From the NCBI GenBank assembly GCA_023409615.1, contig JAEYRF010000218.1, positions 1 to 22,902 of the forward strand: DNA of 22,902 nt, read 5' to 3'. Of the stretch, positions 1 to 7,864 are shown piece after piece (positions within the stretch are counted from its first letter, which is position 1; the number at the start of each line of letters is the position of its first letter). The notes under the pieces are model-generated. The model was not told the origin of the DNA, did no database searches, and saw nothing but the letters and a program-made list of their open reading frames with translations. Made by a program: the position numbers and the translations under genes. Source of the DNA: Bacillota bacterium. GTDB lineage: Bacteria > Bacillota > Clostridia > Acetivibrionales > DTU013.

Positions 1-1484
1 CTATTAGGCTGGCCGGAACCGTAAAAGCAAGAAAAGCCGGAAATTTTGCTGTTTCAGACTGGATGGAGATTGAGAAGCAAAGGGGTATCTCCGTTACTTC
101 CAGCGTCATGCAATTTGAATATGACGGCCATTTCATCAATATATTAGACACCCCAGGTCACCAGGATTTCAGTGAAGATACATACAGAACACTGATCGCT
201 GCGGACAGCGCCGTGATGCTCATAGATGGTGCAAAGGGCGTGGAAGCCCAGACAATCAAGCTGTTCCAGGTCTGTAAGATGCGTGGTATACCTATCTTTA
301 CATTTGTCAACAAGATGGACAGAGCCAGCAAGGATCCATTTGAATTAATGGAGGAAATTGAACAGGTACTTGGCATACGTTCCTATCCAATGAATTGGCC
401 AATCGGTACAGACGGCGATTTTAAAGGTGTTTACAACAGGGAACTTCAGCAGATTGAGCTTTTTGAAGGTGGAAGGCATGGGCAGACAGAAGTGACTTCC
501 ATCAGCGGAAATGTAGATGATCAAGTGTTTACCGATCTTCTTGGTACTCACTATCATGATAAGCTCTGTGAGGATATTGAACTGCTGAACCTCGCAGGAG
601 ATGAGTTTTCCACAGAAAAGATCATGACCGGGGAATTGACCCCCATGTTTTTCGGAAGTGCCATGACCAATTTTGGTGTGCAGCCATTTTTAGAGGAATT
701 TATCCGGTTGGCTCCTGCACCTGGGATCCGCAACACCTCAGACACTGAGATTGATCCGAAATCGGAAAACTTCTCAGGCTTCGTATTTAAAATACAAGCA
801 AATATGAACCCGGCACACAGAGACCGGATTGCATTTATACGCATCTGTTCAGGCCGGTTCACCAGAGGTATGTCGGTATACCATATGCAGGCGGGAAAGG
901 AAATCAAGCTAGCCCAGCCTCAGCAATTCATGGCCCAGGATCGTGCCATCGTTGAAGAGGCTTACCCCGGCGATATCATTGGTGTATTTGATCCGGGTAT
1001 ATTCAAGATAGGCGATACATTATGTGAAGGCAATACGCGTTTTAGATTCGAGGGAATACCCATATTCCCGGCAGAGCATTTTGCTCGTATTTCTCCCATG
1101 GATTCCATGAAAAGAAAACAGTTTCTAAGAGGAATCACGCAGCTTGCCGAGGAAGGCGCGATTCAAGTCTTCAAGCAACCCGATTCAGGTATGGAAGCTT
1201 TGATCATTGGCGCCGTTGGTGTGTTACAATTTGAAGTACTTGAGCACAGATTGAAGCACGAGTATAACGTAGATCTTCGACTTCAGCAATTAGCCTTTAA
1301 GTATGCCAGATGGCTGACCTCAGAACCAGAAGATATCAATAGGCTTAACTTGACAAGCTCTACTATAGTCGTTGAAGATAACGAGGGGCGTCCGGTATTC
1401 CTCTTTGAAAATGACTGGTCTATCCGCTGGGCATTGGAGCGAAATAAGGGCTTGACCCTTGAGGAAATCGCATCCGTAAAATAG
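1..1484 (+). CDS. prfC: Peptide chain release factor 3 (RF3), 5' end cut by window
   Basis: RF3 is a cytosolic translational GTPase that recycles class I release factors (RF1/RF2) from the ribosome after peptide release. The reading frame is open from base 3, upstream of the first in-frame ATG at 63, and that upstream part matches RF3 (the MEIEKQRGIS stretch preceded by SDW), so the ATG at 63 is internal. Visible GTPase motifs are DTPGHQDF (G3) and NKMD (G4). The domain 2 beta-barrel and C-terminal domain follow, including the FEVLEHRLKHEYNV region typical of RF3. About 493 residues are visible against roughly 530 in the family, so only the N-terminal P-loop segment is missing. No hairpin terminator is seen after the TAG stop. 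Assignment is secure; EF-G and TetM-type proteins are less likely because of the SDW-MEIEKQRGISV signature and the length. Confidence 0.95.
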   Translation, partial: IRLAGTVKARKAGNFAVSDWMEIEKQRGISVTSSVMQFEYDGHFINILDTPGHQDFSEDTYRTLIAADSAVMLIDGAKGVEAQTIKLFQVCKMRGIPIFTFVNKMDRASKDPFELMEEIEQVLGIRSYPMNWPIGTDGDFKGVYNRELQQIELFEGGRHGQTEVTSISGNVDDQVFTDLLGTHYHDKLCEDIELLNLAGDEFSTEKIMTGELTPMFFGSAMTNFGVQPFLEEFIRLAPAPGIRNTSDTEIDPKSENFSGFVFKIQANMNPAHRDRIAFIRICSGRFTRGMSVYHMQAGKEIKLAQPQQFMAQDRAIVEEAYPGDIIGVFDPGIFKIGDTLCEGNTRFRFEGIPIFPAEHFARISPMDSMKRKQFLRGITQLAEEGAIQVFKQPDSGMEALIIGAVGVLQFEVLEHRLKHEYNVDLRLQQLAFKYARWLTSEPEDINRLNLTSSTIVVEDNEGRPVFLFENDWSIRWALERNKGLTLEEIASVK

Positions 1485-1494
1485 TAAATAAGTG

Positions 1495-1523
1495 TTTCCA
1501 TACTAGTTAAAATCATGTATAAT
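1495..1523 (+). promoter_or_regulatory. Candidate sigma-A promoter for the 828-residue protein gene
   Basis: A perfect -10 box TATAAT lies at 1518-1523. TTTCCA at 1495-1500, 17 bases upstream, is a four-of-six match to TTGACA. The site is in the gap after prfC and about 75 bases before the next start codon. Position and spacing fit; the -35 is weak, so this is an inference. Confidence 0.45.
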
Positions 1524-1599
1524 AAAGACGATTATGCAAAATAGTGTAAACCAGCTTCACTTTTGTTCAATATGATCAAATAAACGGGGCGGTGATGAT

Positions 1600-4086
1600 A
1601 TGTCTTCAGCAGTGCATAAAAACGGAAATTATACAATAAAGAGGGACAGTTTCATAGCAGTTGAGGGTTCTGGGGCCGATACTCTGAACCTGCTTTTACA
1701 AGGAAATCTCGACGTCTTTATAACCTCATCTAAAAAAGAGTCTCCAGTGACTTTCGAAGATTTGCGGCAAAAAAGCTACCGGCTATTTGATCTGGATCAG
1801 AATATATTTATTGGCGCTAACGATATAGTAAGGACCGGGACAAGCAGTCTGACTCTTACAGCATCGACTGATTGCAGCTTATATGCGTATGTTGCAGATA
1901 ATGCTCAAAACCTGATAGATTTTATCAATTGTCAGAAGGATTATGGCTCCTATGTCCTCAATTCTATTTGTACTCTCATCACCAACTCAGAACAAGCATT
2001 CCGAAAGCTCTCACAATACTGCCGTATAATCGAAAGGCTGTACATTAATCTGTGCACATATTATATGGCAATTGCAGATGAATACCATCTGAATCCTCAC
2101 GAATGCATGATCTCTCAAACAGGTTCGGCAGGGCTGGCCTTGCGCAAAAGCAAAAACATATTGGTTCCTGTTTATTTTAGCAAGCAGTTTATTGAATCGG
2201 TAAGTCCGGAAACCATTGATTCTGTTTGTGAAGCGTCGGAGATATGTGAAGAAATCGATTATTATACACACCTCTACAACATACCGGCCGAGTTGAAAAA
2301 ATCATTCTTTGCTGCAGATCAATATATTACCAGGAAACATATTATTGGTGCCTCCTCCTGTCTGGAAAAAGTACTGGCAAAGCTTCACACAACCATTACA
2401 CGTCTTGAGGATGCTATTGAACAGTTGTATTCGGAAAATGATGATAACTGCTACCAGCTGTTCCTCAAAGCAGCCTATGCTATGAGGTTAGATGCACTTG
2501 ACTATACCCCTGCTTTGAGCGCGGCAAACTATATCTGTGATAAGCTCAAAGAGATATCTGCTAATATTGAATTTGAGTATAGACATAACATTGGTATTGA
2601 CTTTGAATATCTTGAGCATACTCACAAAGACATCATAGCATCTTTGAAATCACCTCAAACCGAAGGCATCGATACTTCTCTGGAATCAATTGAATTATCC
2701 GGTTCACACACTCTACCAGAAGAGCTGGTCGACAGCGTATCGACAATATTGAAATATGCTGAAATGCCTGAAGATAAAGAGATAAATTTCATGATGAATC
2801 TGACAGCTTTCAGAAATCTGAAGGACCGCCTGTCTGCAGACGAATCGGCCAGAACTATCCGCAGTGCACTGACTGACCTTTATTTTGAAATCTATCAGAA
2901 GGTGTACACAAAAGCATATCAGACCAAAAATCAATCAAGACTAATCAAAATGTTCCTTAATTTTGGCTATATGGATGAAAAGCTGTTGGATTATGACCAG
3001 ACAATGGGTATTTTTAAGCTTGCTGGTGAAAATCACGAGACTGGTATCGCTAACGTTTATTACATGTCTGACTGGCTTGACAAAATATATAGTATGGAAA
3101 AGGATCCTTCCATTAACAATTTCGGAAACGATTATTTCGATACATTCCGTGAACTTAAAAAGCAAGGTAAGCTGAGTGATAAGGATAAAGCCGCCTATGA
3201 AAGAGATAATGAAGGAAGACTTTCATTTGAAGTCAATCATATGCTGCGCCTCAACCATAGACTGTGCCATGGTCAAATAGCACTTTATTTCCCGATTATT
3301 CACAAAGATATGGCTCCATACAAGATGGACCGATCCCTGGTTACTCCCGAGATAATCTGTGAGAAGCTTGGCAAGATACTTAATATCGATTATTCCGCTT
3401 TCCACAGAGAAATACATTACAGATCTCCTTCTGAAAATATTGAAAAGGAAATCGTTATGATGCAGGTAATTCCTGACTTCATACTCGTTCCTGTCTACGG
3501 CATCCGCGCAATGATGTGGCAGGAAATCACCGGCAGGCGGAGGAACACTCCCGGCAGGCTTATTCTCCCTGTATTTACCGATGAGAATCTTGATGATATG
3601 CTTCTGCGACTGGTAGGTAATTTCAGATGGGAGCTCTGTCGGGTCATGATGGGTTCAGCTTGGAACAATATAGCTCAAAGCTCCCTAACATCTGAATATG
3701 CAGATTATATTCAATTTTACAAGAAAAACCGGGATCTCTCTGAAGAAGCTAAAGAGCGGGTTAAATCATTAACAACAAAGTATAACAATAGGCTGCGTGA
3801 TATTTTTACATCAGATTATGAGATGTGGATTAATAACGAATCAAAAGGAAATCCACGTATGAATAAGGTCGCAAGAAGCATATTCTTTAAATTCTGTCCG
3901 TTCTCAAAGGAAATAAGGGATCATTTGGAAAGGCAACCGATTTATACCGACTTTATTAACATTACGAAGAATCAGAGAACTAAGATTGTCAGAGAGCTTG
4001 ATAATCGCTATAAGCGCTACATTAAGGCTAATGAAGCGCTGAATCCTGTGCTGCAGAGTAACCTTGAGTTTTACAGAGATACATAA
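1600..4086 (+). CDS. 828-residue protein with N-terminal cyclic-nucleotide-binding-like domain, otherwise unrecognised
   Basis: Function is not known. Residues about 10-110 have the rhythm of a Crp/cNMP-binding jelly roll: a LLLQGNLDVFI strand-turn-strand near residue 30, then LFDLDQNIFIGAND (the 'G..fGe' turn) and a TASTDCSLYAY closing strand. I do not see the full phosphate-binding cassette (GE..L plus RxA), so ligand binding is uncertain. The remaining 700 residues are mostly helical and charged, with no signal peptide, no clear transmembrane segment and no DNA-binding motif I recognise. The C-terminal third contains a conserved-looking stretch around residues 625-690 (IRAMMWQEITGRRR and VGNFRWELCR). 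The start is supported by a GGCGGTGAT ribosome site. It is convergent with the PilZ gene, the stops being 7 bases apart. It is probably a cytosolic regulatory or scaffold protein; this is inference. Confidence 0.75.
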   Translation: MSSAVHKNGNYTIKRDSFIAVEGSGADTLNLLLQGNLDVFITSSKKESPVTFEDLRQKSYRLFDLDQNIFIGANDIVRTGTSSLTLTASTDCSLYAYVADNAQNLIDFINCQKDYGSYVLNSICTLITNSEQAFRKLSQYCRIIERLYINLCTYYMAIADEYHLNPHECMISQTGSAGLALRKSKNILVPVYFSKQFIESVSPETIDSVCEASEICEEIDYYTHLYNIPAELKKSFFAADQYITRKHIIGASSCLEKVLAKLHTTITRLEDAIEQLYSENDDNCYQLFLKAAYAMRLDALDYTPALSAANYICDKLKEISANIEFEYRHNIGIDFEYLEHTHKDIIASLKSPQTEGIDTSLESIELSGSHTLPEELVDSVSTILKYAEMPEDKEINFMMNLTAFRNLKDRLSADESARTIRSALTDLYFEIYQKVYTKAYQTKNQSRLIKMFLNFGYMDEKLLDYDQTMGIFKLAGENHETGIANVYYMSDWLDKIYSMEKDPSINNFGNDYFDTFRELKKQGKLSDKDKAAYERDNEGRLSFEVNHMLRLNHRLCHGQIALYFPIIHKDMAPYKMDRSLVTPEIICEKLGKILNIDYSAFHREIHYRSPSENIEKEIVMMQVIPDFILVPVYGIRAMMWQEITGRRRNTPGRLILPVFTDENLDDMLLRLVGNFRWELCRVMMGSAWNNIAQSSLTSEYADYIQFYKKNRDLSEEAKERVKSLTTKYNNRLRDIFTSDYEMWINNESKGNPRMNKVARSIFFKFCPFSKEIRDHLERQPIYTDFINITKNQRTKIVRELDNRYKRYIKANEALNPVLQSNLEFYRDT

Positions 4087-4093
4087 AAGCCCT

Positions 4094-4702
4094 TTATCTG
4101 GCCTTGGACATCATATAGATAAATCTGTCTTTTTGTTTTCCCAGAAATTCTTCAAAGGAATATTTGGTAGCAACATCGTAATTGGTGAGCTTCAGGCCAT
4201 ATTCAGAGCACTCGCCCAGGCTGTTTTTCCAGATAACCTGCCCGCTAAAGTAAAACATGTTCCTATCAGTGATAAGATCAATATCAATCAGTTCTTCCTC
4301 GTCAAGCTCGGCTTGTGATACCACTCCCATACCATATAAACTGATGTCTCTAACCGCCAGCTGGATCCGTTTGCTTGAAAATCTTCTGCGGGCACTGACA
4401 GCCAGCGATACAGCATACCTCTTAAATACACGCCGTTCCTCGTATACTTCTTTTTCACGCAGCTTTAAAATAACCATGCTTTGAAGCTTGTCAATTCCTG
4501 TAACATCCGCCGCTGAGATCTCAAGGTCATTACTGCTATTGACCATAAGAACTACCGGATCATGTAATTGAAACATATCAACCTTTCCCGATAAGGGAGT
4601 AAGCTTGAGTATACGTTCGGAACACTCATTCACCTTACACTTCAAAAGATAATCAATGCTATAGATGCTAAGTAGTATTTCTTCCTGTGGCGAAAAACCC
4701 AT
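4094..4702 (-). CDS. PilZ domain protein, putative c-di-GMP receptor
   Basis: The protein is 202 residues long with two parts. An N-terminal YcgR-like beta domain (about 1-85) is followed by a C-terminal PilZ domain (about 88-190). The c-di-GMP binding signature is complete: RRxxxR at R90-R91-xxx-R95, and (D/N)xSxxG at D119-I-S121-L-Y-G124. No membrane segment or signal peptide is visible, so the protein is cytosolic. PilZ proteins of this layout sense c-di-GMP and typically alter motility, adhesion or exopolysaccharide output, but no such gene is adjacent, so the target is unknown. A GGGGGC ribosome site precedes the ATG. It lies downstream, on the same strand, of the sugar-binding remnant and after a 114-base gap that carries heptamer repeats. 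The family call is secure; the role is inferred. Confidence 0.88.
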   Translation of the reverse strand: MGFSPQEEILLSIYSIDYLLKCKVNECSERILKLTPLSGKVDMFQLHDPVVLMVNSSNDLEISAADVTGIDKLQSMVILKLREKEVYEERRVFKRYAVSLAVSARRRFSSKRIQLAVRDISLYGMGVVSQAELDEEELIDIDLITDRNMFYFSGQVIWKNSLGECSEYGLKLTNYDVATKYSFEEFLGKQKDRFIYMMSKAR

Positions 4703-4763
4703 GATGCCCCCTATAAATAATTGTTACATTAGCAAAAGAGTGAATCGGTTCATGAACTGAAAA

Positions 4764-4794
4764 TCTATCTCTAGTTCTATCTTTATATCTATCT
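4764..4794. repeat. Three TCTATCT heptamers at exact 12-base period
   Basis: TCTATCT occurs at 4764, 4776 and 4788, separated by five unrelated bases each time. On the minus strand these read AGATAGA, about 60-90 bases upstream of the PilZ start codon. A nearby 10-base perfect palindrome GTTCATGAAC lies at 4748-4757. The repeats may be a binding-site cluster or simple low-complexity drift; I cannot tell which. Confidence 0.4.
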
Positions 4795-4816
4795 ACAGCT
4801 GCAGATTCATCTATAA

Positions 4817-5113
4817 TTAACTGCTCCACGAATATATTTTATCAAAGATAGCGGTGTTATTCAATCCTTCCATCACAATTGATAGTATCGAAAAATCAGC
4901 ATACCGACTATAGTTTATCTGCTCAGGGACATCGATTTTATCATTGTTGACCTTGCTGTTTACATCGGGTTCTTTCCCTTTAGCCATCTTTACAGCTGTT
5001 TCAACAGCCACTTTAACAAGTTCTCTTGTATCTTTGTATACTGTCATACCCTGTGTGCCTTCGGTGATACGTCTTGCTGCTGCGAGGCCAGCATCTTGGC
5101 CAGTTATTGGCAC
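4817..5113 (-). pseudogene. C-terminal remnant of a periplasmic sugar-binding protein
   Basis: The 98 codons from a GTG at 5113 encode only the last third of a type I periplasmic binding protein. PITGQDAGLAAARRI, EGTQGMTVYKDTREL and the MAKGKEP turn match the C-terminal lobe of ChvE/XylF proteins. The complete gene just upstream (5139-6191) aligns at AGHDA, EGTQLVTVYK and MARGEE. The frame is open back to about 5134 but stops there, so the N-terminal lobe and signal peptide are absent. The last 35 residues have diverged from the family pattern. No good ribosome site precedes the GTG. Most likely this is a duplicated binding-protein gene that lost its 5' two-thirds. A small translated fragment cannot be excluded, but it could not bind sugar alone. 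Confidence 0.75.
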
Positions 5114-5138
5114 TTCGTATATTAATGATTTTATTTAT

Positions 5139-6191
5139 TTATGGCCATTGAGATTTTGGCACATTGAGGTAAACATCCTCCAGTCTATGAAAGCCGTCCT
5201 TAATTACTGTGTCGTTTAAATTCTGTTTCGTTACTGCAACAGGCTGTATCATGAAATAAGGGACCTCATACTTACCATCATTTATAACGCTATTGGCTTC
5301 AACTTCTTCGCCTCTAGCCATTTTTATGGTAACTTCTGCAGCAGCCTTGGCTATCTCGTCAATCGGCTTATATACCGTAACCAATTGCGTCCCTTCCGCG
5401 ACTCTCTGACAGCCGGAAACGTCAGCATCATGCCCCGCAACTTCCACCTTTCCTGCAAGCCTTTGTTCAGCAAGAGCTTCAACCACTGCTCCTGCAAGAC
5501 TGTCATTTGCAGCTATCACAGCATCGATTTGCTGTCCGGATTGAAGCACTTTTTCAATACAATTGAAAGCGTCCTCATGCTTCCAGTCCTCTGCCCAAAC
5601 CTCACTGACAACATTGATCGAACCTGTTCCTGTTCGCTCATTAAGAATATTCCAATAGCCTTGGTTAAACATATAGCTGTTATAATCCGTTTTTGCACCA
5701 TTAATTATGACATAGTTACCTTCCGGTACTTCTTTCAATAGATGTTGAGCCATAATTTCTCCAACCTTTACATTATCAAAAGAAATATACATATCTACAT
5801 TTGAATTTCTTATCAGGCGGTCGTAAGAAATCACTTTTATACCCGCCTTCTTTGCTGCTTGAACTGCAACGCTGGACTTTTCGGCATCATGTGGTACAAT
5901 CACCAGAATGTCGATATCCTGTTCGAGAAGATATCTGACCTGATCAATCTGATCTTCGCTGTTGTTATTGGCAGTTTGAACTATAACTTCTGCTCCCATT
6001 TCCCTGGCTCTGGCAACAAAAATGTCCCTATCCCTTTGCCATCGTTCCTCTTGCAGCGTTGCCATAGAAAATCCGATTTTTATTCCTGTGTCGCTCGTTG
6101 TCGCAGTCATTAAATCAGTGCTTTTCTCAGAAGATGAACATGCTGAAAAAGTGAAAAAGCAAATAGCAATAACTAACAATAACTTTCGCAT
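5139..6191 (-). CDS. Sugar-binding lipoprotein, XylF/ChvE-like, without its own transporter
   Basis: This is a 350-residue type I periplasmic binding protein of the pentose/multiple-monosaccharide branch. Its signal peptide ends in a lipobox FSAC, so Cys18 would be lipidated and the protein tethered outside the membrane. Family motifs are visible: GIKIGFSMATLQEERWQRD at the first strand, ISYDRLI in the hinge region, YNSYMFNQGYWN, and AANDSLAGAVVEAL. The C-terminal AGHDADVSGCQRVAEG and TVYKP segments carry sugar-contact positions in relatives. Length is normal. The ribosome site GGAAGGTG sits 4 bases before the ATG. It begins 40 bases after the response regulator stop, so it is probably in the sensor operon. 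No permease or ATPase follows it, only a remnant of a similar gene. It may share the MmsA-MmsB transporter or present sugar to the sensor; both are inference. Confidence 0.88.
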   Translation of the reverse strand: MRKLLLVIAICFFTFSACSSSEKSTDLMTATTSDTGIKIGFSMATLQEERWQRDRDIFVARAREMGAEVIVQTANNNSEDQIDQVRYLLEQDIDILVIVPHDAEKSSVAVQAAKKAGIKVISYDRLIRNSNVDMYISFDNVKVGEIMAQHLLKEVPEGNYVIINGAKTDYNSYMFNQGYWNILNERTGTGSINVVSEVWAEDWKHEDAFNCIEKVLQSGQQIDAVIAANDSLAGAVVEALAEQRLAGKVEVAGHDADVSGCQRVAEGTQLVTVYKPIDEIAKAAAEVTIKMARGEEVEANSVINDGKYEVPYFMIQPVAVTKQNLNDTVIKDGFHRLEDVYLNVPKSQWP

Positions 6192-6231
6192 ATGACACCT
6201 TCCTTAATTTGCATTATCCCAAAACGCGTTC

Positions 6232-7857
6232 TTAATCCTGCCTGTATTCATTTTCCGGCATTGCTTCCTTGTAATCTGTAGGGGTAACCCCTACAATTCT
6301 TTTAAATATCCTGCTGAAGTAATTCGGGTCGCCATATCCAATCTCAAAACATATTTCTTTTATGCTCAGATTGTTCTCCGATAAAAGCTCCTTTGATTTT
6401 TGAATCCTTAGTGAGGTAATGTAATCAATAAAGTTTTCTCCCACCTCATCCTTGAAGAGTTTACTAAAGTAATGAGGGCTGATATTCACTTCCCTTGCAA
6501 TATCTTCTAATGTAATTTCATTTTTATAGTTTTCCTTTATATACTTCATTGCTTTAAGGATGAGGCTGCTGTTTACTCTCTTCTCCCTCATATCACTTAT
6601 GCCCTTTGAAACATGTTCAATTCTTTCTCTGCACCACACCTTGAGTTCTACCGGGTCTTCTATGCTTAGAAAATCCTCAATATAGTCACCCTTTTTAAAA
6701 TATATCTCATCCTCAATCTTGCTGTTGTATCCTATTCGGCGTATCAAAACAATAAGCTCCAGAAGTCTCTTCCTAATGGTACGAAGAGATGATGGATACT
6801 CCTTTAGCAACCAGTCGTAAATCTGACCAAATATTTGCATGCAAGCATCCGTCTCTCCTGCTGCCGCCTTATCCAGCAACAACTTTTCCTTTGCACATGG
6901 ATACTCTGATGATGAACCTGCTTCGACCGGAACATCCATGATATGCATAACACCACTGCCCGCCAGAAATTTGGCAGCCCTAAGGGATTCTTCATATGAC
7001 TTGGAGATATCCTCCATGGTACAATATGTCCTTCCGATTCCTATGGATATATCAACATCCACTTTATCTGCCAGTGAATCGTAAATAAATTTAGCAATAT
7101 TTATGGTTTCAAGCTTCAAAGCATATTCATCTTCCTTCATGGACACCGGTAAAAAAACAAATATTCTGTTCATCATCAAAGGTCCTATGAGGCACTTGCA
7201 CTTTCCTTTAAAAACGTCCCTTAAGTATCTGTAGAAGGTTTGGCTCTTGAAACTAAGACTTGCCTTGTTTACAATATTACCCTCATTTTTAGTCTCTCCG
7301 AATTTAACTGTAATGATATACCCACACTCTTCATTTAATTCAAGGATCTCCCTGTAACTGTCAATCTCTTTGCTGTGCTCATCAGAAAACAACATCGAGT
7401 AAATAAATCCATTTTCAAGAATGGGTAGTACACTTTCCAGCCGCTCCTTCAGTTCCAGTTCTCTTTTCCATTTCTCTCTGTTGCTGCTTATGAGTTCAAT
7501 GCATTTCCTTACAGTACTTACTATCTTTTCTCGATTCACCGGCTTAAGCAGGTATTCCACGACCTCAAGTTTAACAGCTTCCTTGGCGAAATCAAACTGG
7601 TCATAGGCTGTTAAAATTACAAACATGACATTGTTCAACCTGGATCTTATTTCCTTTATAGCCTCAATACCATTTATTCCTGGCATCTTTATGTCCATGA
7701 AAATAATATCGGGCTTTAAGGTTTCCGCCTTTTCAATAGCTTCACGTCCGGATCTCGCTGTCCCGGCAACGACTACATCGGAAAAATTTTTTTCAATGAT
7801 GAACTTGATTGAATCAAGTACTATCTGTTCATCGTCGGCAATAAGTAATCTATACAT
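6232..7857 (-). CDS. YesN-type response regulator, receiver plus AraC DNA-binding domain
   Basis: The protein is 541 residues. An N-terminal receiver domain (about 3-120) has acidic pair D8-D9, phosphoacceptor D55 in the MDIKMPG motif, T83 and K105 in LLKPVN. A central 300-residue linker of the YesN type follows. The C-terminal AraC/XylS domain (about 430-535) contains two helix-turn-helix units, the first around ITLEDIAREVNISPHYFSKLF and the second around LSIKEICFEIGYGDPNYFSR. All receiver residues needed for phosphorylation are present. It starts 7 bases after the kinase stop, its ribosome site overlapping the kinase end, so the two are translationally linked. By analogy with the XylFII-LytS-YesN system of Clostridium beijerinckii it would activate the adjacent sugar ABC transporter operon. 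The exact operator is not identified here. Confidence 0.93.
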   Translation of the reverse strand: MYRLLIADDEQIVLDSIKFIIEKNFSDVVVAGTARSGREAIEKAETLKPDIIFMDIKMPGINGIEAIKEIRSRLNNVMFVILTAYDQFDFAKEAVKLEVVEYLLKPVNREKIVSTVRKCIELISSNREKWKRELELKERLESVLPILENGFIYSMLFSDEHSKEIDSYREILELNEECGYIITVKFGETKNEGNIVNKASLSFKSQTFYRYLRDVFKGKCKCLIGPLMMNRIFVFLPVSMKEDEYALKLETINIAKFIYDSLADKVDVDISIGIGRTYCTMEDISKSYEESLRAAKFLAGSGVMHIMDVPVEAGSSSEYPCAKEKLLLDKAAAGETDACMQIFGQIYDWLLKEYPSSLRTIRKRLLELIVLIRRIGYNSKIEDEIYFKKGDYIEDFLSIEDPVELKVWCRERIEHVSKGISDMREKRVNSSLILKAMKYIKENYKNEITLEDIAREVNISPHYFSKLFKDEVGENFIDYITSLRIQKSKELLSENNLSIKEICFEIGYGDPNYFSRIFKRIVGVTPTDYKEAMPENEYRQD

Positions 7858-7864
7858 ACATACC

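Noticed and set aside
63..65. ATG at 63 as the start of prfC
   Set aside because: The frame is open to base 3 and the upstream residues match RF3, so the gene simply enters from outside the window.
1445..1459. AAGGG-CTTGA-CCCTT hairpin as prfC terminator
   Set aside because: It lies inside the coding region and is not followed by a T run.
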